NCBI GenBank assembly: GCA_013002885.1 | Contig: JABDLS010000059.1 | Location: 1-56,257, forward strand | Length of the DNA stretch: 56,257 nt | Direction: 5' to 3' | Source: Gemmatimonadota bacterium | GTDB taxonomy: Bacteria; Gemmatimonadota; Gemmatimonadetes; Longimicrobiales; Gaopeijiaceae | Shown here: positions 26,705-34,191 of the stretch, one piece after another | Numbering within the stretch: the stretch's first letter is position 1 | How the letters are laid out: each line of letters opens with the position of its first letter | Position numbers and translations under genes: made by a program | Notes under the pieces: model-generated | What the model was told of the DNA's origin: nothing | What the model saw: the letters and a program-made list of their open reading frames with translations, nothing else | Database searches by the model: none

Positions 26705-27370
26705 ATGCTTCCACCAGTCGAAGGTGCATCCGCAGCCTCTGGCCTCTTCGGTCCAGGATCCCTGGACAAGGAGGACTTCCTGCGGCTCCTGGTGACCCAG
26801 CTCCAGTACCAGGATCCCCTCGATCCCCTCGACGCACAGGACTTCGCCTCCCAGTTGGCGGAGTTCACCGCCCTCGAGCAGCAGCTCAACACCAACCAAC
26901 TCATCGAGCAGCAGATCGAGATGACGTCTGCCTCGATGGTGGAGTCCCAGAACTCCGTCGCCATCGGCCTCATCGGCAATGGTATCGTCGCCGACGGCGA
27001 CCATGTGGAGCTCACGGGTGAAGCGGGCGACGCCGCCTACATCCACACGTCCGGACCCGCCACCGTCACCATCGAGATCCTGGATGCCTCGGGGTCGGTG
27101 GTCCTGACGACGAGCGTTGCCGTCACCGAAGACGGCCTACACCGCGTCGATCTCGGGTCGGCCTCGGACGATCTGGCCGCTGGACACTACACCCTTTCGG
27201 TCGAGGTTGCCGCAGGAGTCGAAGGAACCACCGCACGACCGCTTGCCAGCGGAGTCGTGCAAGGGGTGCGCTGGGGGGACGACGGGCCGGTGCTCGTCGT
27301 CGGCGACACCGAAGTCCCCCTCTCGGGAGTCCTTGAAATCACCAACGGTCAGGAGACGCACGAACCATGA
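26705..27370 (+). CDS. flgD: Hook-capping scaffold protein FlgD
   Basis: FlgD caps the growing hook. The 221-residue product has the family N-terminus (LDKEDFLRLLVTQLQYQDPL, then DPLDAQDFASQLAEFTALEQ) and an Ig-like C-terminal domain (ATVTIEILDASGSVV, then AGHYTLSVEV). The ATG at 26705 is 1 bp after the fliK stop; the frame open upstream is a fliK shadow. Overlaps flgE by 4 nt. Confidence 0.94.
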   Translation: MLPPVEGASAASGLFGPGSLDKEDFLRLLVTQLQYQDPLDPLDAQDFASQLAEFTALEQQLNTNQLIEQQIEMTSASMVESQNSVAIGLIGNGIVADGDHVELTGEAGDAAYIHTSGPATVTIEILDASGSVVLTTSVAVTEDGLHRVDLGSASDDLAAGHYTLSVEVAAGVEGTTARPLASGVVQGVRWGDDGPVLVVGDTEVPLSGVLEITNGQETHEP

Positions 27371-28611
27371 TGAGATCACTGTTCGCCGCCGTGTCGGGTC
27401 TGAGGAATCATCAGACCCGCATGGACGTCATCGGTAACAACATCGCCAACGTGAACACCATCGGCTACAAGGCCAACCGGGTCACGTTCGAAGAGAGCCT
27501 GTCGCAGCTGGTCCAGAGCGCCAGTCGTCCCCCAGGCGGACCGTCAGGAGGCGTCGGTGGCACCAACCCGATCCAGATCGGGCTGGGCATGAGCATCAGC
27601 AGTATCGACCAGATCTTCACGCAGGGAAATCTGGAGGCCACGGGGATCAACACGGACCTGGCCATCCAGGGCAACTCGTTCTTCGTGGTTTCGGACGGGG
27701 GTCAAAACCTGTTCACCCGGGCGGGCAACTTCCAGGTGGACTCGGGAGGCCGACTCACGCTGGCTACGAACGGCTACGTGGTGCAGGGCCGGAGCGCTAC
27801 CAACGGTGTGCTTAGCCAGACTATCGGCGACATCCGCCTCCCCTTCGGGCAGAAGGCCCCTGCCCAAGCTACGGCCAACGCGACCATCGCCGGAAATCTC
27901 GATGCATCGGCCCCCATTGGCGAGATCCGCCAGACCTCCATCGTGATTCACGACGAGCAGGGTGGTGAGCATGACATGACCATCGAGTTCACCAAGACGG
28001 CGGCGAACACCTGGGACTATGTAGCCACGGTCTCCGACGCCACCGTCTCAGGCGGCGACACGGGAACGCTGACCTTCAACGGCGATGGCTCACTGGCCGG
28101 ACCGGCGTTGACGAGTCTCAGCTTCACGCCGACGGGTTTCGCGGCTGCCCAAACCGTGGACGTCTCCTTCGGGACGGTGGGCGATATTGACGGCATCTCC
28201 CAGTTCGCCTCACCCACCACGGTCCTCGTTCGCGATCAGGACGGCTTCCCCATGGGTGACCTCATCGACTTCGGCATCGACCCCACAGGGACGGTGCAGG
28301 GATCGTTCACAAACGGTGAAACGCTCATCCTCGGCCAGATTGCCTTGGCCGATTTCAACAATCCGGAGGGCGTGGTCCGGCTTACGGACAACATGTTCAC
28401 GTCTTCGGCCAACTCGGGGGATGCGGTACTCGGCTTCATCGGCGAGGGCAGCCAGTCGTTCATCACCGCCGGAGCTCTGGAGATGTCCAATGTGGACCTG
28501 GCCCAGGAGTTCACGAACATGATCACCACCCAGCGCGGGTTCCAGTCGAACGCCCGGGTCATCACCACGAGTGACGAGATGCTCCAGGAGTTGGTGAACC
28601 TCCGTAGGTAG
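27367..28611 (+). CDS. flgE: Hook protein FlgE
   Basis: FlgE polymerises into the flagellar hook. The 414-residue protein has MRSLFAAVSGLRNHQTRMDV then IGNNIANVNTIGYKANRVTF at the start. The C-terminus MSNVDLAQEFTNMITTQRGF ends with SNARVITTSDEMLQELVNLRR, both hallmarks of FlgE. It is the last gene of the flgB operon and is followed by a strong terminator. Confidence 0.95.
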   Translation: MMRSLFAAVSGLRNHQTRMDVIGNNIANVNTIGYKANRVTFEESLSQLVQSASRPPGGPSGGVGGTNPIQIGLGMSISSIDQIFTQGNLEATGINTDLAIQGNSFFVVSDGGQNLFTRAGNFQVDSGGRLTLATNGYVVQGRSATNGVLSQTIGDIRLPFGQKAPAQATANATIAGNLDASAPIGEIRQTSIVIHDEQGGEHDMTIEFTKTAANTWDYVATVSDATVSGGDTGTLTFNGDGSLAGPALTSLSFTPTGFAAAQTVDVSFGTVGDIDGISQFASPTTVLVRDQDGFPMGDLIDFGIDPTGTVQGSFTNGETLILGQIALADFNNPEGVVRLTDNMFTSSANSGDAVLGFIGEGSQSFITAGALEMSNVDLAQEFTNMITTQRGFQSNARVITTSDEMLQELVNLRR

Positions 28612-28674
28612 GTGGTGACGAGGAGGCCGGCACGCTCCTGGGAGCCCTCGAACTATCGGTAGTGCCGGCGGTTG

Positions 28675-28710
28675 GCCCCCGCACCTTCAGGTGCGGGGGC
28701 CTGTTTCTTG
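28675..28710 (+). terminator. Rho-independent terminator after flgE
   Basis: GCCCCCGCACC, loop TTCA, GGTGCGGGGGC form a perfect 11-bp hairpin (28675-28700), followed by CTGTTTCTT. It ends the flgB-flgE unit just before the fliL regulatory region. Confidence 0.92.
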
Positions 28711-28715
28711 GCCAA

Positions 28716-28757
28716 CCGGAAGAATCAGCCGGACCGCGCCCCGGAAGATCGTTCCGG
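28716..28757. promoter_or_regulatory. Two putative enhancer palindromes upstream of fliL
   Basis: CCGGAAGATCGTTCCGG (28741-28757) is a perfect inverted repeat with 6-bp arms and 5-bp spacer. CCGGAAGAATCAGCCGG (28716-28732) is a weaker copy. They lie 105-150 bp upstream of the fliL sigma54 promoter. The same motif precedes flgB and flgF. Confidence 0.7.
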
Positions 28758-28862
28758 CCCCCTCCTGGAGTCCTTCGAAACCAAGCCGACACGGGGGCGC
28801 GGCAATTTCGTAAGATACTGTCGTGGAGATGTTTACGGCGCCAAGAACGCTGAGGCGGGCGA

Positions 28863-28877
28863 TGGCACGGGCCGTGC
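28863..28877 (+). promoter_or_regulatory. Sigma54 (-24/-12) promoter for the fliL operon
   Basis: TGGCACG-GGCC-GTGC differs from TGGCACG-N4-TTGC by one base in the -12 half. The expected start is near 28889, about 28 nt before the fliL TTG. The 305-bp gap from 28612 is otherwise filled by the terminator and the enhancer palindromes. Confidence 0.78.
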
Positions 28878-28916
28878 GAATGAAGTCGATGAACCTGCAC
28901 TGCCCGGGGGCGGCCC

Positions 28917-29435
28917 TTGAGCGACGAAAATCTCCTCGACGAAGGTGTCGACGACTTCGCCACGAAGTCTTCTGGACCGTCCGCGGTCATGCTTCTGGTG
29001 GTTGCGGCCCTGGGGGCTGGAGCTGGGGGGTGGTTCGGCGGCCCCATCGTTACGCCGATGGTCGCCGATATCATGGCCTCTGAGCCGTCGGACGGAGACG
29101 GGCACGGGGCACGCCCGTACGGCGACGCGTCTGCGGACGATGGCCCGCTGGCCATCGACAATCTGATCCTCAACCCGGCGGAGTCCGGAGGCTCGCGCTT
29201 CCTCATCGCCACGCTGGTGCTGGACACCGACGACGAGACCCGCGCCGAGTTGGAGTCGCGCGACGCGGAAGCTCGCGACCTCCTTCAGACGGTTCTCGCC
29301 GTCCGCACCGTCGCAGAGTTGTCCGACATCTCCCTGCGAGACGAGATCAGGAGCGACCTCCGAATCGCGCTCAACACCATGTTGGGCTACGAGGGCGTCC
29401 ACCGGATCTTCCTTCCGCAGTTCGTCATCCAATGA
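28917..29435 (+). CDS. fliL: Flagellar basal-body-associated protein FliL
   Basis: FliL surrounds or supports the stator units. The 172-residue protein has one membrane helix (residues ~22-45) and a periplasmic domain with AIDNLILNPAESGGSRFLIA, TLVLDTDDE and a C-terminus VHRIFLPQFVIQ, as usual in FliL (LYFTEFVIQ-like end). The start is TTG 28917, the first in the frame. Overlaps fliM by 4 nt. Confidence 0.9.
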   Translation: MSDENLLDEGVDDFATKSSGPSAVMLLVVAALGAGAGGWFGGPIVTPMVADIMASEPSDGDGHGARPYGDASADDGPLAIDNLILNPAESGGSRFLIATLVLDTDDETRAELESRDAEARDLLQTVLAVRTVAELSDISLRDEIRSDLRIALNTMLGYEGVHRIFLPQFVIQ

Positions 29436-30346
29436 TCCGGCCGAGTGCTGACCGCGGGGACATCCTTCCCTACGACTTCCGCAAGCCGAGTCGGATCTCT
29501 CCCGACCGGCAGCGTAGCCTCGAAGCGTCTCACGAACAGCTCGCCCAGGGTGTCCAGCGGTGGCTGTCAGGCAGACTCCGAGCTCCCTTCGAGGTGCACC
29601 TCGAGTCGGTGGGACAGGCGGTGTACCGGGACTTCCTGGACGCCTTCGAAGGCAATGCGGCCACCTTCGTCTATGACATCGCGGAGCCGGCCGGCCTCTC
29701 CATGGCGGTGAGCCTCGATGCCATCATCGCCTTTCTCCTGGTGGAGCGTCTGGTTGGCGGAGGTCAGGTCTCCGAGCCTCTCGACCGACCTCTCACACCC
29801 CTCGAGCAGGTGATCATCCGTCTCGCGACGGACAAGATCGCCGCCGAGGTGGCTCTCGTCTGGAGCGACCACATCGACCTCGAGTTGGATTTCGCCCGCT
29901 ATGAGTCCGCCCGGGAGCTCATCGACATGACCGGTCGGGACGAGGACGTACTGGTAGCGACGCTGCGCGTGGAGTTCGAGGAGGTGAAGGGCATCATCCA
30001 CGTGGCGCTGCCTTTCCCGGTCCTCGAGCCGTTCATCAGCCCCACCGAGGCCACGCCTCGACTGTCCGCGCCCAATACCTCGCCTGCCGAGCGGGCGGTG
30101 GAGAGACACCGCATCGAAGGGCTCGTGCGGCGGGCGAGCATCGGGGTTTCGGCCCGGCTGCCACAGCTGCGGATGACGTTGGGCGAGCTCGCGGCGCTCG
30201 AGCCCGGAGACTTCTTGACGACGACGGCATCCACCGCCGACCCGGTGGAAGTCCTGGTTTCCGGTGTTCCCCGTTTCCAGGGCCGTCAGGGCCGCTTGGG
30301 ACCGCGTATGGGCGTTCAGATCACAGAATCCATTCAGAAGGAGTAG
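29432..30346 (+). CDS. fliM: Motor switch protein FliM lacking the N-terminal CheY-binding peptide
   Basis: FliM links FliG to the C ring. The 304-residue product has the FliM body (YDFRKPSRISPDRQRSLEAS, then AFLLVERLVGGG, PLTPLEQVIIRL) and a SpoA domain at the C-terminus. It starts MIRPSADRGDILPYDFRK: the usual LSQDEIDALL peptide that binds phosphorylated CheY is missing. The ATG at 29432 is the first start available, overlapping the fliL stop, so a misplaced start is unlikely. CheY may bind elsewhere, or switching may be controlled differently. Confidence 0.92.
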   Translation: MIRPSADRGDILPYDFRKPSRISPDRQRSLEASHEQLAQGVQRWLSGRLRAPFEVHLESVGQAVYRDFLDAFEGNAATFVYDIAEPAGLSMAVSLDAIIAFLLVERLVGGGQVSEPLDRPLTPLEQVIIRLATDKIAAEVALVWSDHIDLELDFARYESARELIDMTGRDEDVLVATLRVEFEEVKGIIHVALPFPVLEPFISPTEATPRLSAPNTSPAERAVERHRIEGLVRRASIGVSARLPQLRMTLGELAALEPGDFLTTTASTADPVEVLVSGVPRFQGRQGRLGPRMGVQITESIQKE

Positions 30347-30350
30347 TGCG

Positions 30351-30761
30351 GTGAGCGACGATCAACTTCCCAACTTGCGCGGGAACGAGGGTCAGGGAGC
30401 AGCAGGGGGCGCCGGTCAGGCTCCGCCGCCGGGTGGGGCAGGGGCGCCGAGTGGCCCAGAGGTTCCAGCTGGGGGGCGAGCGGCTCCGGCAGCCGCCGGA
30501 GGAGGGTCACTCGCCGCGGTCATGCAGCTCGAGGTGCCAGTCTCCATCGAACTGGGACGCACTCGGATGGCCGTGGAGGACGTCCTGGCTCTGGGCCGGG
30601 GGTCGGTCGTTCAGCTCGATCGGCTGGTAGGTCAGCCTGTCGAGGTGTTCGTCAGCGACAAGCCCTTCGCCACCGGTGAGGTCGTCGTCATGGGTGAGAA
30701 GTTCGGTGTCCGCATCATCAGGATTCGCGAGCCCGTACAGGCGGGAGAAGTGCCGTCTTGA
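30351..30761 (+). CDS. fliN: Motor switch protein FliN
   Basis: FliN forms the base of the C ring and docks the export ATPase. The 136-residue protein has a disordered Gly/Pro/Ala-rich N-terminus (about 50 residues) and one SpoA domain (LEVPVSIELGRTRMAVEDVL, then LDRLVGQPVEVFV and GEKFGVRIIRI). GTG 30351 is preceded by GAAGGAG and begins 4 bp after fliM; the longer open frame upstream lies inside fliM. Overlaps fliO/P by 4 nt. Confidence 0.93.
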   Translation: MSDDQLPNLRGNEGQGAAGGAGQAPPPGGAGAPSGPEVPAGGRAAPAAAGGGSLAAVMQLEVPVSIELGRTRMAVEDVLALGRGSVVQLDRLVGQPVEVFVSDKPFATGEVVVMGEKFGVRIIRIREPVQAGEVPS

Positions 30762-31999
30762 TTCCTCTTCTCACCACCGGACTCGCCCTCGCCGGAGGAA
30801 TGGCGGGGCTCGCATTCGTCGTTCTGTGGCTTCGCAATCGCCTTCTTGGCATGCGTTCCGGCGGCCTGGACCCGCGTTGCCTCCAGGTGGTGGCCCGGGT
30901 CGGTCTTCATGCCAATCAGGGGCTGGCACTCGTCCGCGTGGGGCGCCGGATCCTCCTGGTGTCGTCGGGGGAAGGCGGCGCGAGGATGTTGACGGAGCTC
31001 TCCGAAGAGGATCTCGAATGGGAGCCGGCGGCGGTGAACCACGGGGCCTTTGGCCACGAGCTGGCCTTGGCGGAGGCAACGCCCCTGAGCGTGTCGGCCA
31101 TGAAGAGGACTGGGGCGGTGATGGCGCTGGTGGTGGGCCTGGGTCTCCTGACTGGGGTCCAGCCGGCGGCGGCGGCAGGCTATCAGGTGCCACCACCTGT
31201 GGGCGTGGTGCCCGGTCCGGAGGCGGTCGCCGCTCCCCAGGTACCGACGTCGCCGCCAACCGGAGGGGCCACGAGGCAGGATCCCTACGGGTCCGGAGCC
31301 CCGGAAGTGGGCTCCATCTTCGATGCCCTTCCGCGGATGTCGGTCCGCATGGGAGAAGAAGGCGAGGGGCTCCAACTCAATGGCACGGTGGGAACCGTCC
31401 TCGTCCTCGGGCTGCTGTCACTCCTGCCGACGTTGCTGCTCATGACGACGGCCTTCACGCGCATCCTCATCGTGCTCCACCTCCTGCGGCAGGCCCTGGG
31501 GACACAGGCCACTCCGCCCAGCCACCTTCTCGCCGGCATGGCCCTCCTCCTCACCGGCGCTGTCATGGCGCCGACGCTGCAGGAGGTGAGGGTCGTTGCC
31601 GTCGATCCGTGGATGGCTGGTGAGATCGAGGAGGGCGTCGCCATGAGCCGGGCGGTCACGCCCATGCGCCATTGGATGTTGGCCCACACCCGGGAGAACG
31701 ACCTCAGGACCTTCCTCCGCATCAGCCAGACGCCCCAACCAATGACGGCTGACGACATCCCGATGCCGGTCCTCATGTCGGCCTACGTCACGAGTGAGCT
31801 TCGGACGGCCTTCGAGATCGGCTTCGCGATCTTCCTGCCCTTCATCGTCATCGATCTGGTAGTGGCTGCCGTCCTGACGAGTATGGGCATGTTCATGCTG
31901 CCGCCGACGATGATCGCGCTACCGTGCAAGCTCATGCTCTTCGTGCTCATGGATGGCTGGGCCCTCCTCATGGGGACGCTGGCGGAGAGCTTCCTGTGA
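30758..31999 (+). CDS. fliP: FliO-FliP fusion, flagellar export gate
   Basis: One uninterrupted frame of 413 residues. Residues ~1-95 look like FliO: a membrane helix near 8-30, then PRCLQVVARVGLHANQGLAL, RILLVSS and LTELSEEDLEW. Residues 115-413 are FliP: a signal peptide (MKRTGAVMALVVGLGLL, then QPAAAA), a Pro/Gly linker and the export-gate core (LLSLLPTLLLMTTAFTRILI, then LLRQALGTQATPPSHLLAGM and LPFIVIDLVVAAVLTSMGMF). FliO is normally a separate assembly chaperone for FliP. The ATG at 31100 (Met115) could give free FliP by internal initiation. TTG 30758 overlaps the fliN stop. Confidence 0.88.
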   Translation: MIPLLTTGLALAGGMAGLAFVVLWLRNRLLGMRSGGLDPRCLQVVARVGLHANQGLALVRVGRRILLVSSGEGGARMLTELSEEDLEWEPAAVNHGAFGHELALAEATPLSVSAMKRTGAVMALVVGLGLLTGVQPAAAAGYQVPPPVGVVPGPEAVAAPQVPTSPPTGGATRQDPYGSGAPEVGSIFDALPRMSVRMGEEGEGLQLNGTVGTVLVLGLLSLLPTLLLMTTAFTRILIVLHLLRQALGTQATPPSHLLAGMALLLTGAVMAPTLQEVRVVAVDPWMAGEIEEGVAMSRAVTPMRHWMLAHTRENDLRTFLRISQTPQPMTADDIPMPVLMSAYVTSELRTAFEIGFAIFLPFIVIDLVVAAVLTSMGMFMLPPTMIALPCKLMLFVLMDGWALLMGTLAESFL

Positions 32000-32009
32000 G
32001 GGCCAGGCG

Positions 32010-32279
32010 ATGACCTACGAGCTTGTCGTCGAGCTCGCTCGGCAGACGGTCATCACGGCCTTCCTCCTGGCGGCGCCTTTGTTGACGGTGGCACTGGCTG
32101 TCGGCTTGACCGTGGCCATCCTCCAAACGGTGACGCAGATCCAGGAGCAGACGGTGGCCTTTGCCCTGAAGCTCTTCGCCGTGGGATTCGCCCTCTTCCT
32201 TCTGCTGCCGTGGACACTCGGGGTGGCGGTACGGTTCGGTGTTCAGCTCGTCCGGTCCGTGCCCGCGATGGTGTACTGA
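32010..32279 (+). CDS. fliQ: Flagellar export gate protein FliQ
   Basis: A two-helix membrane protein of the export gate, 89 residues. The segment LLAAPLLTVALAVGLTVAIL then QTVTQIQEQTVAFALKL is characteristic. The ATG at 32010 is chosen over a frame open from 31953 inside fliP because it gives the standard length and start (MTYELVVELARQTV). Lies between fliP and fliR as usual. Confidence 0.94.
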   Translation: MTYELVVELARQTVITAFLLAAPLLTVALAVGLTVAILQTVTQIQEQTVAFALKLFAVGFALFLLLPWTLGVAVRFGVQLVRSVPAMVY

Positions 32280-32282
32280 GCC

Positions 32283-33050
32283 ATGCCTGAGCCCATCTCT
32301 GCATGGACCGTCCCTTTCGCCCTGACGCTCTTCCGGGTGGGTGGGCTCATGCTTGTCGCGCCGCTCTTCTCGTCCCGGACGATTCCACTGCCGGTTCGGG
32401 CAGGTCTTGCGTTCCTTCTCGTCCTGCTTCTGACTCCGGTGGTCCCGGTCCCTCCGGAGGGCGTCGCCTTCGGACCGACACTCATCATCGGCGAAATCTT
32501 CGTCGGGCTGGGTGTGGGGTTGGGGTCGGCGGTACTCCTCGCCGGTGCGGAGTTGGCGGGCGAGATACTCGCGGTTCAGACCGGTCTGTCCGGCGCGACG
32601 ACGCTCAACCCACTCACCGGAGTCGGAACGGGCGTGTTGAGCCAGTTGCTTGGACTCTTCGCCCTCTTGCTGTTGTTGGCGACCGGGGCTCACCTCGTCC
32701 TCATCGAGGCCCTCGTCGTGAGCTACGAGTCCGTGCCGCCTGGTGCCTTGGCCGATCTCGAGTTCGGCGTCGTGGAGCTCACCTCGATGTTCGGCCTGCT
32801 ATTCTCCACCGGCCTCAAGTTCGCGGCGCCCATCATCGCCGCCGTGTCGGTCGGCTATCTGGCGCTGGGCATTCTCGCCCGCACGTCGCCGCAGATGAAC
32901 ATGCTCGCGGTGGCCTTTCCCCTCCAGATCGGCCTCGGACTTCTGGTCCTCGCTGCCGTGTTGCCCCTGGCCGCCACCTTCTATTCCGCGTGGCCGGATC
33001 ACGTCGCCGGATTGGCCAACCGGTTCTTCCTCGCGGTGGGCGGAGGATGA
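32283..33050 (+). CDS. fliR: Flagellar export gate protein FliR
   Basis: 255 residues with about six membrane helices. Landmarks are FRVGGLMLVAPLFSSRTIPL near the N-terminus, GEILAVQTGLSGATTLNP in the middle and SPQMNMLAVAFPLQIGLGLL towards the end, all typical of FliR/SctT. Starts 3 bp after fliQ; flhB follows after 3 bp. Confidence 0.94.
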   Translation: MPEPISAWTVPFALTLFRVGGLMLVAPLFSSRTIPLPVRAGLAFLLVLLLTPVVPVPPEGVAFGPTLIIGEIFVGLGVGLGSAVLLAGAELAGEILAVQTGLSGATTLNPLTGVGTGVLSQLLGLFALLLLLATGAHLVLIEALVVSYESVPPGALADLEFGVVELTSMFGLLFSTGLKFAAPIIAAVSVGYLALGILARTSPQMNMLAVAFPLQIGLGLLVLAAVLPLAATFYSAWPDHVAGLANRFFLAVGGG

Positions 33051-33053
33051 GCC

Positions 33054-34139
33054 GTGTCCGAATCCTTTCAAGAGAAGTCCGAACAACCGACTGCGAAGCG
33101 GGAGCGGGAAGCCAGAGAAGAGGGGAAGGTCCCCCAGTCGAAGGAGCTTTCAGCTGCGGTGGGCCTTCTAGCGGCTGGCCTTATGGTGGGCCCTGGAGGA
33201 GCGGCTCTCGGGAAGGCCCTGGAGCGACTGACGCGAGCCAGCTTCGTGGTCGGGCCCAACGCCATGAGCGATGCCCAGGCATCCGTGGACTGGGTCCGGT
33301 GGGTGGGGGCCCAGACGGCACTCGGCTTTCTACCCTTCGCCCTGGTCCTGACGGGGGCAGCCCTCGCGGTGGGGGCGGGTCAGGGGCGGGCCACCTTCAC
33401 CACCAAGCCGCTCCAGCCGGACTGGTCGCGCCTCTCGCCCATCAAGAACTCCAAGCGATTCCTTTCTCCCCGCCCGCTGGTCGACCTCATCAAGGCCATA
33501 TTCAAACTTGGCGTGGTGGGCTTCGTCATCTATCTCGTCCTGGTGGGCGCTATGGAGGACCTGAGCCGATTGCCGCAGAGCGGTCCATGGGCGCTCATCG
33601 AGGTCCTTCGAGCCGAGTCGGCAAGGGTCCTGTTCGCCGCCGGGCTGGCCCTCCTGGCTCTGTCCGTCGGGGATTACGGCTACCAGTCGTGGCAGCACCG
33701 AAAAGAGCTGCGGATGACGAAGGAAGAAGTCCGACAGGAGCTCAAGGACTCGGAGGGCGATCCCATGATCCGCGCCAGGCTGCGCAGCCTGGGCCGGTCG
33801 CTTGCTCGCATGCGGATGATGAACGCGGTGCCGACGGCCGACGTGGTTGTCACCAACCCGACCCATATCGCAGTGGCCCTGCGCTACGACCCCGACGTGG
33901 CCGAGGCCCCCGTGGTCGTCGCCATGGGCTCGCGGAAGGTCGCTTTGCGGATCCGACGCATCGCCCTGGAGCATGGGGTGCCGGTCATCGAGAACAAGCC
34001 GGTGGCCCGGGCGCTTTTCGTCGCGGCGAAGATCGGTGCACCGATACCGCCCATGCTCTACGTGGCCGTGGCCGAGATCCTGGCATTCGTCTACCGACAT
34101 CGCCGCACCGGCCACGTCGGCACCGAGGTGAGAGCATGA
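33054..34139 (+). CDS. flhB: Export substrate-specificity switch protein FlhB
   Basis: FlhB self-cleaves and, with FliK, switches export from hook to filament proteins. The 361-residue protein has the N-terminal signature EKSEQPTAKREREAREEGKV, four membrane helices and the autocleavage motif NPTH (268-271) within ADVVVTNPTHIAVALRYDP. Cleavage residues are intact. Interaction with the unusual FliK in this cluster is of interest. GTG start at 33054. Confidence 0.95.
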   Translation: MSESFQEKSEQPTAKREREAREEGKVPQSKELSAAVGLLAAGLMVGPGGAALGKALERLTRASFVVGPNAMSDAQASVDWVRWVGAQTALGFLPFALVLTGAALAVGAGQGRATFTTKPLQPDWSRLSPIKNSKRFLSPRPLVDLIKAIFKLGVVGFVIYLVLVGAMEDLSRLPQSGPWALIEVLRAESARVLFAAGLALLALSVGDYGYQSWQHRKELRMTKEEVRQELKDSEGDPMIRARLRSLGRSLARMRMMNAVPTADVVVTNPTHIAVALRYDPDVAEAPVVVAMGSRKVALRIRRIALEHGVPVIENKPVARALFVAAKIGAPIPPMLYVAVAEILAFVYRHRRTGHVGTEVRA

Positions 34140-34191
34140 GTGCGGCGACGCGGCGAGGCGACCGCGTGGTTGTCGCACCCGGAGGTGCGTC

